40,688 nt of DNA from Gammaproteobacteria bacterium. Its GTDB lineage: Bacteria > Pseudomonadota > Gammaproteobacteria > Thiohalobacterales > Thiohalobacteraceae. The DNA is taken from the NCBI GenBank assembly GCA_019911805.1, contig JAIOJV010000019.1, forward strand, positions 1-40,688, read 5' to 3'. The translations under genes were made by a program, and so were the position numbers. This document shows, piece after piece, positions 9,886 through 18,070 of this stretch; positions within the stretch are counted from its first letter, which is position 1; every line of letters begins with the position of its first letter. The notes beneath the pieces are model-generated. The model saw only the letters and a program-made list of their open reading frames with translations, was not told the origin of the DNA and searched no databases.

Positions 9886-11049
9886 TCAGCGCGATGCGTT
9901 CGGGCGCTGACCGATCACCGCATCGAGCGTGAAGGCCGCACCATCGCGCAGACCGCCGATGTGCAGCTTCGTACCCGGTCGCAGTTCGGCGATGCGATTC
10001 ATGGAGTCGCGGGCGTCGCTCACCGGCGCGTCATTCAGCGCGGTGACGATGTCGCCGGGTTGCAGCCCGGCCTGGTCGGCCGGACCGCTGCGCAGCACGC
10101 CGGAGATCAGTACGCCCTGCACGTCCTTGAGGCCGAAGGATTCGGCCAGCGCCGGCGTCAGGTCCTGGGCCTCGATGCCCAGCCAGCCGCGGACCACCTG
10201 GCCATGCTCGATGATCTGTTTCATGACGCCCTTGGCGAGGCTCTCGGGAATAGCGAAGCCGATACCCTGCGAGCCGCCCGACTTGCTGAAGATCGCCGTG
10301 TTGATCCCGATGAGTTCGCCGTGCGCATTGATGAGCGCGCCGCCGGAGTTGCCGGGATTGATTGCCGCATCCGTCTGGATGAAATTCTCGAAGGTGCTGA
10401 TGCCGAGTTGATTGCGGCCGGTCGCGCTGACGATGCCCTGGGTGACCGTCTGACCAACGCCGAAGGGATTGCCGATGGCGAGCACCACATCACCGACGCG
10501 CAGCCGCGCAGAATCACCGATGACGATACTGGGCAGGACGTCGGCCTTGATCTTGAGTACGGCCAGATCGGTGTCCGGGTCCACACCGACGATTTTCGCA
10601 TCCAGGCTGCGACCGTCGCTGATCATCACCTGGATCTGATCGGCACCGGATACGACATGGTTGTTGGTCAGGACATACCCCTGGGCGCTGATGATCACAC
10701 CCGAACCCAGGCTGGTCTGCAGGCGCTGGCGTTCCGCACCAAACTGGTCGCCAAAGAAATGTTGGAACAATGGATCGTTGAACAGCGGGTGGACACGCTG
10801 GGTGATGAGTTTTGCGGTATAGACATTGACGACGGCCGGTGCGGCACGCTCCACGGCATCGGCATAAGAGACCGTACCGCTGCCGAGGCCGTCACCGCTG
10901 CGCGCACCCTGGCCGACGACCTCGCGCACCTCGACGACTGCGGGTTCCGTATGGAACAGTTCCGGCTTGAGCAGCAGCAGGGCGGCGGCGGCCACCAGAC
11001 CGACGGTGGCCGACTGGAGCAGAAAGACGATGAGTTTGCGAAGGTTCAT
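9886..11049 (-). CDS. degS: Membrane-anchored site-1 serine protease, DegS/AlgW type
   Basis: Periplasmic HtrA-family protease. In E. coli (DegS) and Pseudomonas (AlgW) this type senses misfolded outer-membrane proteins and cleaves the anti-sigma factor RseA/MucA. The 387 residues comprise an N-terminal anchor (about 5-27), a trypsin-like domain with triad H131 (LTNNHVV), D161 (DPDTDLAVLK) and S235 (NPGNSGGALI), and a single C-terminal PDZ domain (about 285-375). One PDZ plus an uncleaved anchor argues for DegS/AlgW rather than DegP. Its place between hisC and the bc1 genes matches Pseudomonas algW. It is divergent from the Nif3-like gene. rseA/mucA is not in the window. Confidence 0.92.
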   Translation of the reverse strand: MNLRKLIVFLLQSATVGLVAAAALLLLKPELFHTEPAVVEVREVVGQGARSGDGLGSGTVSYADAVERAAPAVVNVYTAKLITQRVHPLFNDPLFQHFFGDQFGAERQRLQTSLGSGVIISAQGYVLTNNHVVSGADQIQVMISDGRSLDAKIVGVDPDTDLAVLKIKADVLPSIVIGDSARLRVGDVVLAIGNPFGVGQTVTQGIVSATGRNQLGISTFENFIQTDAAINPGNSGGALINAHGELIGINTAIFSKSGGSQGIGFAIPESLAKGVMKQIIEHGQVVRGWLGIEAQDLTPALAESFGLKDVQGVLISGVLRSGPADQAGLQPGDIVTALNDAPVSDARDSMNRIAELRPGTKLHIGGLRDGAAFTLDAVIGQRPNASR

Positions 11050-11188
11050 GCTTGGGCTACTCTAGAGCCTGCCGGGGGCCTGCCGGCCCGGTCCGCACCG
11101 TGGCTCCGGGCGCCGCGGAACGGGGCAGCAGTCTAGCAGACAAACCTGCGCGGCGGCGAACCCGCGCGCAACGTATACGGTGTATGCC

Positions 11189-11947
11189 ATGCTCGACTTG
11201 CACGAACTCATCGCCTACAGCGACGGCCTGCTGAACAGCGCGGCGTTCGTGGATTACTGCCCGAACGGCCTGCAGGTGGAAGGCCGTCGTGAGGTGCGCC
11301 GGCTGATGAGCGGGGTGACCGCCAGCCAGGCGCTGGTGGACGCGGCTGTCGCCGCGGGTGCCGATGCCCTGCTGGTACACCACGGCTACTTCTGGAAGGG
11401 CGAGGATGCACGCATCACCGGCATGCAGCGACGCCGCCTGGCAGCGCTGCTGGCCGCCGACATCAGTCTGATCGCCTACCATCTGCCGCTCGACGCCCAT
11501 CCGGAACTGGGCAACAACGCCCAGCTCGCCCGGGTGCTCGGCCTGCCGGTCGAGGGCTGGTTCGGCGCGGGGCGCGGCCCCGATCTCGCCTGCCACGGCC
11601 GGCTGCCCGTGGTGCGCGCCGCCACGGACCTGGCCGCCGACATCAGCACTGCCCTGGGGAGGGCGCCGCAGCTCATCACCGGTGGTGATCATGTGGTGCG
11701 GCGCGTCGGCTGGTGCACCGGCGCGGCCCAGTCCTACATCGGTGCCGCCGCCACGCTCGGGCTGGACGCCTTCATCAGCGGCGAGATCTCCGAACAGACA
11801 GTGCATGTCGCGCGCGAATGCGGTATCCACTTTTTTGCGGCCGGACACCACGCCACGGAGCGCTTCGGTGTGCAGGCCCTGGGCGAACACCTGGCCGCGC
11901 GTTTCGATCTTGAACATACCTTCGTGGATATCGCCAACCCGGTATAA
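11189..11947 (+). CDS. Nif3-like dinuclear metal centre protein (YbgI/DUF34 family)
   Basis: The 252-residue protein belongs to the NIF3/YbgI family, toroidal hexamers with a two-metal site. A GTP cyclohydrolase I type 2 label is often carried in databases, but the cellular role is not settled. The metal-binding pattern is visible: LLVHHGYFWKG, AYHLPLDAHPELGNN and near the C-terminus GHHATERFGV, with FISGEISEQT between. The family start DLHELIAY and DYCPNGLQVEG are present. I chose ATG 11189; a GTG three codons upstream is possible. It stands between the divergent protease gene and petA, the same neighbourhood as in Pseudomonas. Confidence 0.9.
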   Translation: MLDLHELIAYSDGLLNSAAFVDYCPNGLQVEGRREVRRLMSGVTASQALVDAAVAAGADALLVHHGYFWKGEDARITGMQRRRLAALLAADISLIAYHLPLDAHPELGNNAQLARVLGLPVEGWFGAGRGPDLACHGRLPVVRAATDLAADISTALGRAPQLITGGDHVVRRVGWCTGAAQSYIGAAATLGLDAFISGEISEQTVHVARECGIHFFAAGHHATERFGVQALGEHLAARFDLEHTFVDIANPV

Positions 11948-12159
11948 GTCATAGAGAAATCGGCATTTCACTTGACCTCGCCTGGGTGTTTGTCGGAAGC
12001 TACGCGGTTTTCAGGGGCGCTGGCCGGACACATTTCGACGGGTCGCTTGATCTGACACAAGTCCGGCCAGCCGTCAGTCGTTGTAGAATGACGCGCCTCG
12101 CGCAGCCCGAAGGGGCCGGAAAGTTAATTACTAGAAGTAGACAACCCTGGAGAGCCTTA
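11948..12159 (+). promoter_or_regulatory. petA upstream region with a candidate -10 element
   Basis: A non-coding gap of 212 bases. TAGAAT at 12084-12089 is a plausible -10, but the matching -35 position (12061-12066) is poor, so an activator-dependent promoter is possible. GGAG at 12149-12152 serves petA. Confidence 0.3.
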
Positions 12160-12753
12160 ATGAGCACTGATGGCGTAGATACCGGCCGGCGTCGCTTTCT
12201 GACCGCTGCCGCCTCGGTGGTGGGAGCCGTGGGGGCCGTGTACACCTTGGTCCCCTTCGTGAAGTCCATGCAGCCGAGCGCCCGCGCGCAGGCCGCCGGC
12301 GCCCCCGTCGAAGCGGATATCAGCAAGCTGGAGCCCGGCCAGAAGATCAATGTCGAGTGGCGCGGCCAGCCGGTGTGGGTGGTCAGGCGCACCCCCGAGA
12401 TGCTCGCCGGCATCAAGTCACTGGACGGCAAGGTCGCCGACCCCGATTCCGAGGTTCCGCAACAGCCGCCCTACGCCCAGAACGAGTACCGCTCCATCAA
12501 ACCCGAGGTGCTGGTGCTGATCGGTATCTGCACCCATCTGGGCTGCTCGCCGACCTACCGGCCGGATGTGGCGCCGGCGGATCTGGGCCCGGATTGGAAG
12601 GGTGGTTTCTTCTGCCCCTGTCACGGCTCGGAATTTGATCTGGCCGGCCGCGTCTACCGCGGTATGCCAGCACCGACCAACCTCATCGTCCCACCATACC
12701 GCTATGTGGGTGACTCGGTGATCCTGATTGGCGACGACCAAGGAGCTGCATAA
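12160..12753 (+). CDS. petA: Ubiquinol-cytochrome c reductase Rieske iron-sulfur subunit
   Basis: Subunit of the bc1 complex that takes the first electron from quinol and passes it to cytochrome c1. In 197 residues it has a twin-arginine N-terminus (TGRRRFLTAAA, residues 8-18) followed by one hydrophobic anchor, then the Rieske domain with CTHLGC (C124, H126) and CPCHGSEFD (C152, H155). C129 and C154 would form the usual disulfide. I chose ATG 12160 because it places the twin-arginine motif near the N-terminus and has GGAG upstream. It is first of petABC, and petB starts 2 bases after the stop with its AAGGAG inside petA. Confidence 0.97.
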   Translation: MSTDGVDTGRRRFLTAAASVVGAVGAVYTLVPFVKSMQPSARAQAAGAPVEADISKLEPGQKINVEWRGQPVWVVRRTPEMLAGIKSLDGKVADPDSEVPQQPPYAQNEYRSIKPEVLVLIGICTHLGCSPTYRPDVAPADLGPDWKGGFFCPCHGSEFDLAGRVYRGMPAPTNLIVPPYRYVGDSVILIGDDQGAA

Positions 12754-12755
12754 CC

Positions 12756-14006
12756 ATGGGCGAAAGAACCGATAAGTGGCAGGGCGGTATCCTCGGCTGG
12801 ATCGATGACCGTTTCCCGCTCAGTTCCATGTGGAATGACCACCTGGCCAAATACTACGCACCGAAGAACTTCAACTTCTGGTACTTCTTCGGTTCCCTGG
12901 CGCTGCTGGTGCTGGTCATCCAGATCGTTTCCGGCATCTTCCTCACCATGAGCTACAAGCCCGATGCGGAGCGTGCCTTTGCCTCGGTCGAGTACATCAT
13001 GCGCGACGTGGAATGGGGCTGGCTGATCCGCTACATCCATTCCACCGGCGCCTCGGCGTTCTTCCTGGTGGTGTACCTGCATATGTTCCGCGCCATGCTC
13101 TACGGCTCCTACCAGAAGCCGCGTGAGCTGATCTGGATCTTCGGCGTGCTGATCTATTTGTGCCTGATGGCCGAGGCCTTCTTTGGCTATCTGCTGCCCT
13201 GGGGTCAGATGTCCTACTGGGGTGCGCAGGTGATCGTGAACCTGTTCGCGGCCATCCCGATCATCGGTGAAGACCTGTCGGTGTGGATCCGCGGTGACTA
13301 CGTCATCGCCGACGCCACCCTCAACCGCTTCTTCGCCTTCCATGTCATCGCCGTGCCGCTGGTGCTGCTTGGCCTGGTGGTTGCGCACATACTGGCGCTG
13401 CATGAAGTCGGGTCCAACAACCCCGACGGCGTGGAGATCAAGAAGCACAAGGACGCCAACGGCATCCCGAAGGACGGTATCCCCTTTCATCCGTACTACA
13501 CGGTGAAGGACATCGTCGGCGTCGTGGTATTCCTGATCTTCTTCTCGATCGTGGTGTTCTTCATTCCGGACGGTGGTGGGTTTTTCCTGGAACACCCGAA
13601 CTTCGATCCGGCCGACCCGCTGAAGACGCCGGCGCATATCGCACCGGTATGGTACTTCACGCCCTATTACGCCATCCTGCGCGCGGTGCCGAGCTTCGCC
13701 GGCACCCAGGTATGGGGCGTGATCGCCATGGGTGCGGCGGTCGTGATCCTGTTCTTCCTGCCCTGGCTGGACCGCAGCCCGGTCAAGTCCATTCGCTACC
13801 GGGGTCCGATCTACAAGACCGCGCTGGCGCTGTTCGTAGTGGTCTTCCTGGTGCTGGGCTATCTCGGCACACAGCCGACCACATCGGGCAAGACACTGCT
13901 GGCGCGGATCGGCACGATCTACTACCTGGCATTTTTCTTCCTGATGCCCATCTACACCAGGATGGACAAGTACAAGCCGGTTCCGGAAAGGGTGACGAGC
14001 AAATGA
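12756..14006 (+). CDS. petB: Cytochrome b of the bc1 complex
   Basis: Membrane core of quinol:cytochrome c reductase. The 416 residues form about eight transmembrane helices. Haem ligand pairs are H95/H109 in helix B and H196/H211 in helix D; the second pair has 14 residues between ligands, one more than the first. The Qo-site tetrapeptide is PVWY (297-300) in place of the classical PEWY, a variant I recall from beta- and gammaproteobacteria. FFGYLLPWGQMSYWGA and NRFFAFH are conserved. petA precedes by 2 bases, and the stop overlaps the petC ATG (ATGA). Confidence 0.97.
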   Translation: MGERTDKWQGGILGWIDDRFPLSSMWNDHLAKYYAPKNFNFWYFFGSLALLVLVIQIVSGIFLTMSYKPDAERAFASVEYIMRDVEWGWLIRYIHSTGASAFFLVVYLHMFRAMLYGSYQKPRELIWIFGVLIYLCLMAEAFFGYLLPWGQMSYWGAQVIVNLFAAIPIIGEDLSVWIRGDYVIADATLNRFFAFHVIAVPLVLLGLVVAHILALHEVGSNNPDGVEIKKHKDANGIPKDGIPFHPYYTVKDIVGVVVFLIFFSIVVFFIPDGGGFFLEHPNFDPADPLKTPAHIAPVWYFTPYYAILRAVPSFAGTQVWGVIAMGAAVVILFFLPWLDRSPVKSIRYRGPIYKTALALFVVVFLVLGYLGTQPTTSGKTLLARIGTIYYLAFFFLMPIYTRMDKYKPVPERVTSK

Positions 14007-14737
14007 GAAAGATAATCCTGAGCTTTCTGATGCTGCTGCCGGGTGCCGTCCTCGCCGCGGGCGGGGGCGTGCATCTCGACAAGGCCAACATCGACGTGGG
14101 CAACCAGCAGTCGTTGCAGCGCGGCGCCCGGCTGTTCGTCAACTACTGTCTGAGCTGCCATTCGGCACAGTTCCAGCGCTACAATCGCATGGGACGCGAT
14201 CTCGGGTTGACCGATGCCCAGGTGATCGACAACCTGATGTTCGCCAGCGACAAGGTCGGTGCGCCGATGACCATCGCCATGACGCCAGCCGACGGCAAGG
14301 CCTGGTTCGGCGCAGCCCCCCCGGACTTGTCGCTGATCGCACGTTCCCGCGGTGTGGATTACCTCTACACCTACATGCGGACCTTCTACGTCGACGAGGC
14401 GCGTCCCTTCGGCACGAACAACGTGACCTTCCCGAGCGTCGGCATGCCGAACGTGCTGTGGGAACTGCAGGGCGTTCAGAAACCGGTCTACAAGACGATC
14501 GAGCGTGACGGCGAGACCCACGACGTGCTGGATCACCTCGAACTGGTCGAGCCGGGCACGCGCACGCCGGCGGAGTTCGATCAGGATATCCGCGACCTGG
14601 TCGCCTTCATGGCCTATGTCGGTGAACCCATCCAGCTGGAACGCAAGGCGCTGGGCGTCAAGGTGATCATCTTCCTGCTGGTGTTCCTGGTGGTGGCGTA
14701 TCTGCTCAAGAAAGAATACTGGAAAGACATTCACTGA
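14003..14737 (+). CDS. petC: Cytochrome c1 of the bc1 complex
   Basis: Periplasm-facing haem c subunit that passes electrons to soluble cytochrome c. The 244 residues have a signal peptide (MRKIILSFLMLLPGAVLA), haem motif CLSCH (C49, C52, H53), likely axial methionine in GAPMTIAMTPADGKAW, and a C-terminal anchor (VIIFLLVFLVVAYLLKKEYW). The ATG overlaps the petB TGA. The lineage uses separate b and c1 genes rather than the fused fbcH form. sspA follows after 104 bases, as in Pseudomonas. Confidence 0.96.
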   Translation: MRKIILSFLMLLPGAVLAAGGGVHLDKANIDVGNQQSLQRGARLFVNYCLSCHSAQFQRYNRMGRDLGLTDAQVIDNLMFASDKVGAPMTIAMTPADGKAWFGAAPPDLSLIARSRGVDYLYTYMRTFYVDEARPFGTNNVTFPSVGMPNVLWELQGVQKPVYKTIERDGETHDVLDHLELVEPGTRTPAEFDQDIRDLVAFMAYVGEPIQLERKALGVKVIIFLLVFLVVAYLLKKEYWKDIH

Positions 14738-14841
14738 CAGGCCGTGCGGCCGGCGGGGCGGAGAAGATGTCTCTCGCACCGTTCCGCCAGTCGCCGTTTG
14801 TCAGCCGGCCACACACTGCTCGACTACGAGGAGATTTGTCC

Positions 14842-15468
14842 ATGGCCCTAGTCGCCAACCGCCGTTCGGTCATGACGCTGTTTTCGGATGCCACCTGCCC
14901 TTATAGCCACCGGGTGCGGATCGTGCTGGCAGAGAAGAACATCACCGTGGAGATCGTCAACATCGATCCGGACAACAAGCCGGAGGATCTGATCGATCTC
15001 AATCCCTATCAGACCGTACCGACCCTGGTAGACCGCGAGCTGGTGCTCTACGGTTCCCGCGTCATCATGGAGTATCTGGACGAACGCTTCCCGCATCCGC
15101 CACTCATGCCCGTCGATCCGGTGTCACGCGCCAAGGCGCGGCTGATGATGTACCGTATCGACAAGGACTGGTACAGCCTGCTCACCGAGATCGAGACCAA
15201 GGGCGAGAAGAACGCCGTTAAGGCCAAGAAGGCACTGCGCGACAGTATCACCTCCAGCGCCGAGGTCTTCGGTGCCTTTCCGTATTTCCTCAGCGAGGAA
15301 TTCAGCCTAGTCGACTGCTATGTCGCACCGCTGTTGTGGCGTTTGCCGCACTTCAAGATCGATCTGCCCAAACAGGCCCAGCCGGCACTCGATTATGCCG
15401 ACCGTATCTTCCAACGCGAATCGTTCAAGCTCAGCCTGACCGAGCCGGAACGGGAGATGCGTGAGTAG
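14842..15468 (+). CDS. sspA: Stringent starvation protein A (GST-fold RNA polymerase-associated protein)
   Basis: SspA binds RNA polymerase in E. coli and alters promoter choice in stationary phase and acid stress; in Pseudomonas and Francisella it also supports virulence transcription. The 208-residue protein has an N-terminal thioredoxin-like GST domain (LFSDATCPYSHRVRIVLAEK, residues 13-32) and an alpha-helical GST C-domain. NPYQTVPTLVDRELVLY is the glutathione-site-like cis-proline loop. I chose ATG 14842, with GAGGAG (14828-14833) 8 bases upstream. It pairs with sspB, but a repeat element separates the two. Confidence 0.94.
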   Translation: MALVANRRSVMTLFSDATCPYSHRVRIVLAEKNITVEIVNIDPDNKPEDLIDLNPYQTVPTLVDRELVLYGSRVIMEYLDERFPHPPLMPVDPVSRAKARLMMYRIDKDWYSLLTEIETKGEKNAVKAKKALRDSITSSAEVFGAFPYFLSEEFSLVDCYVAPLLWRLPHFKIDLPKQAQPALDYADRIFQRESFKLSLTEPEREMRE

Positions 15469-15470
15469 GA

Positions 15471-15577
15471 GGTACGAGATGCAAGGTACAAGATCCAAGT
15501 AAAATATCATCGCCCGCAGACACGGTGTCTGCAGCATTTTTCAACTTGCATCTCGTCACTTGCTTCTTGTATCTGCA
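15471..15577. repeat. Inverted heptamer repeat (TACAAG family) between sspA and sspB
   Basis: The left arm has four 7-base units from 15471 (GGTACGA, GATGCAA, GGTACAA, GATCCAA); the right arm has four from 15546 (TTGCATC, TCGTCAC, TTGCTTC, TTGTATC), ending in TGCA at 15577. The core holds a separate perfect hairpin, GCAGACA/TGTCTGC (15516-15522/15526-15532), followed by a T-run at 15537-15541. The right arm ends 3 bases before the sspB ATG. It shares the GATGCAA unit and the TTGTATCTGCA end with the murA/hisG element. Confidence 0.85.
15516..15541 (+). terminator. Terminator-like hairpin inside the sspA/sspB repeat element
   Basis: GCAGACA (15516-15522), loop CGG, TGTCTGC (15526-15532), then AGCA and TTTTT (15537-15541). 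The stem is perfect, but the T-run starts 4 bases away, so termination is probably partial. It would lower sspB expression relative to sspA. Confidence 0.45.
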
Positions 15578-15580
15578 TTT

Positions 15581-15964
15581 ATGACTTCCAGCCGCCCCTA
15601 TCTCATCCGCGCGCTCAACGAGTGGATCCTCGATAACCAGCTGACGCCCTATCTGCTGGTCGATGCCGAGATGCCCGGTGTGGAGGTGCCGGCCCGCTAC
15701 GTCGACAAGGGTAAGATCGTCCTGAATATCAACCCCTTGGCGATCAGCAACCTGCAGATCGCCAACGATCACATCGCCTTCAGTGCACGCTTCGCCGGCA
15801 CCCCCATGCAGGTGTACATCCCCATCATGGCCGTGCTGGCCATCTACGCTCAGGAAAACGGCCACGGCATGATGTTCAACGAGGATGAGGAGCAGCCACC
15901 GCCGGAGACACCGGACGACGGCCCCGTCCGTGGCGGCCGCCCGAGCCTCAAGGTCGTCAAGTAG
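15581..15964 (+). CDS. sspB: ClpXP protease specificity factor SspB
   Basis: Adaptor that delivers ssrA-tagged stalled-ribosome products to ClpXP; in E. coli and Caulobacter it also aids turnover of RseA-type substrates. In 127 residues the folded substrate-binding domain (about 1-105) is followed by an acidic, proline-rich linker (EDEEQPPPETPDDG) and the ClpX-binding tail RGGRPSLKVVK, nearly identical to the E. coli tail. ATG 15581 fits the family start (SSRPYLIRALNEWI). No Shine-Dalgarno site is visible because the repeat arm ends 3 bases upstream. Confidence 0.94.
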   Translation: MTSSRPYLIRALNEWILDNQLTPYLLVDAEMPGVEVPARYVDKGKIVLNINPLAISNLQIANDHIAFSARFAGTPMQVYIPIMAVLAIYAQENGHGMMFNEDEEQPPPETPDDGPVRGGRPSLKVVK

Positions 15965-15993
15965 CCTTCAGCGTATTCCGTCAAGGGCCGGTA

Positions 15994-16236
15994 ACCACGA
16001 AGGACACAAAGGACACGAAGGAAAATCTTCATCGGTGTAAAAAACGGGTGCATGAGCCGGTCCATCGGTGTGGATTAGCGGCGTAGCCACGTAACCCACC
16101 GTTTCCGGTCTGGCAGTGGGTTACGGCCACCCTACGGTGTCTGATGACCGCCCTGTATCAAGCAGAACGGGTTTTTACATCCATAAGTGTTTCCCTTTGT
16201 GTCCTTTGTGTCCTTTGTGTCCTTCGTGGTTGAATT
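15994..16236. repeat. Nested inverted repeat (CACGAAGGA family) between sspB and the macro-domain gene
   Basis: The left arm (15994-16021) has three 9-base units of CACGAAGGA type; the right arm (16190-16230, continuing GGTTGAATTC to 16236) has four. The outermost 23 bases, 15994-16016 and 16208-16230, are perfect inverted copies. Inside are a second pair, TGTAAAAAAC/GTTTTTACA (16036-16045/16171-16179), and a third, GTAACCCAC/GTGGGTTAC (16091-16099/16116-16124), the last flanked by further complementarity (GTAG...CTAC). The left arm has almost no T and the right arm almost no A. No coding capacity. It accounts for most of the 351-base gap. Confidence 0.88.
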
Positions 16237-16239
16237 CAT

Positions 16240-16268
16240 TTGACAGCCGGTACGGTTATAGTTGTATC
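16240..16268 (+). promoter_or_regulatory. Candidate promoter for the macro-domain gene
   Basis: A consensus TTGACA (16240-16245) lies just outside the repeat arm. A 17-base gap leads to TGTATC (16263-16268), a weak -10; the alternative TATAGT at 16257 is too close. The leader before the ATG would be about 40 bases. Confidence 0.4.
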
Positions 16269-16315
16269 AGTCCAGTTGCATCGTTCCGTCCGGGACGGTC
16301 CGGCAGGAGGCGAGC

Positions 16316-16810
16316 ATGATCCGCGTGCATGAAGGCGATATCACGAAGCTCGAGGTCGATGCCATCGTCAACGCCGCGAATGAGTCGCTGCTGGGCGGTG
16401 GTGGGGTGGATGGGGCCATCCATCGGGCCGCGGGGCCGCGGCTGCGGGAATACAACCGCAGCCACGGTGGCTGTCTGACCGGCGAGGCGCGGCTGTCGCC
16501 GGGCTTCGATCTGCCGGCCAAGTGGGTGATCTCCACCGTCGGGCCGGTGTGGCGCGGCGGTGAGGAGGGTGAGCCGGAGCTGCTCGAATCCTGCTACCGC
16601 AGCAGCTTCGCACTGGCCCTTGAGAACGGCGTGCGCAGTATCGCGTTTCCCGCCATCAGCACCGGCGTCTACGGCTACCCCAAGGGGGCCGCGACCCGTA
16701 TCGCGGTGGCCATCATGCGCGCGTATGAAGACCGCTTCGAGGAGATCGTCGTTTGCTGCTTCAGCGCGGCCGATGCCGAGTTGTATCGGGAGGCGCTGCG
16801 GCGGGACTGA
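16316..16810 (+). CDS. Macro-domain protein, probable ADP-ribose deacylase/hydrolase (YmdB-like)
   Basis: A single macro domain of 164 residues. Macro domains bind ADP-ribose, and close relatives (YmdB, MacroD type) remove O-acetyl from O-acetyl-ADP-ribose or mono-ADP-ribose from acidic residues. The key segments are all present: [30 protein letters not shown] (catalytic Asn and Gly loop, about residues 6-36) and the phosphate loop [16 protein letters not shown] 16316 has AGGAGG (16305-16310) five bases upstream. In Pseudomonas sspB is followed directly by the BON lipoprotein gene, so this gene looks like an addition to the block. The true substrate cannot be told from sequence. Confidence 0.92.
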   Translation: MIRVHEGDITKLEVDAIVNAANESLLGGGGVDGAIHRAAGPRLREYNRSHGGCLTGEARLSPGFDLPAKWVISTVGPVWRGGEEGEPELLESCYRSSFALALENGVRSIAFPAISTGVYGYPKGAATRIAVAIMRAYEDRFEEIVVCCFSAADAELYREALRRD

Positions 16811-16826
16811 TCCGGCTGCCCGCCGC

Positions 16827-17411
16827 TCAATCCTGATATTCGAACAGCTTCACCACGCGCTGCACCCCGCCGACACGGCTGGCGGTGCGGGCCGTAGCGT
16901 CGGCCTCGGCGCGTGTCAGCAGACCCATGAGGAAGACCGTGCCGTTCTCGGTCACGACCTTCACCCGGGTCGGATCGAAATTCTCCAGACCTTTGATGCT
17001 GAACAGTGCGGTCTTCACCCGCGCGGTGATGAGTGTGTCGCTGCTGCGGGTCATCATCGAGCTCGGCGCGGCCACCTGCACCTCATTGTGCACCCGACGG
17101 ACCTTCTCGACCTTTGCGACGAGTTCGCCGGCGCGCTGCCGCAGTGCCTCACTCGGGGCCTCACCGCTGAGCAGGACGACCATGTTGATGCTGGTGACGT
17201 TCAGATGTGCCTGGGCGCGCAGGTCGGGGTCGTCACCCAGGGCCGCCTTGGCCTTCAGTTCGATGGCCTGGTCCTCGATGAACGTACCGGCCGTGCGCCG
17301 GTCGTGCGCCACGGTGGCGCCGGTGGCCGCGCCGCCGATAAGCACGGGCGCACAACCTTGCACCAGGGCGAGGGCGGCGGCCGCGAGCATGAGGGCGAAT
17401 GGACGGTTCAT
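16827..17411 (-). CDS. dolP: BON-domain outer-membrane lipoprotein DolP (YraP)
   Basis: The 194-residue lipoprotein has a lipobox ending at C20 (LVQGC) and two BON domains (about 45-115 and 125-192), a phospholipid-binding fold. In E. coli DolP sits at the outer membrane and division site, supports barrier integrity, and affects amidase regulation and BAM. The conserved TGATVAHDRRTAGTFIEDQAIELKA region follows the lipid anchor. It lies 3 bases downstream of diaA on the minus strand, in the standard lpoA-yraN-diaA-dolP order. It converges with the macro-domain gene, with 16 bases between stops. Confidence 0.93.
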   Translation of the reverse strand: MNRPFALMLAAAALALVQGCAPVLIGGAATGATVAHDRRTAGTFIEDQAIELKAKAALGDDPDLRAQAHLNVTSINMVVLLSGEAPSEALRQRAGELVAKVEKVRRVHNEVQVAAPSSMMTRSSDTLITARVKTALFSIKGLENFDPTRVKVVTENGTVFLMGLLTRAEADATARTASRVGGVQRVVKLFEYQD

Positions 17412-17414
17412 GGG

Positions 17415-18035
<621 letters not shown>

Positions 18036-18070
18036 TCAGGGGGTTGTCTGGGGCCGGATGAAGATCTGGG

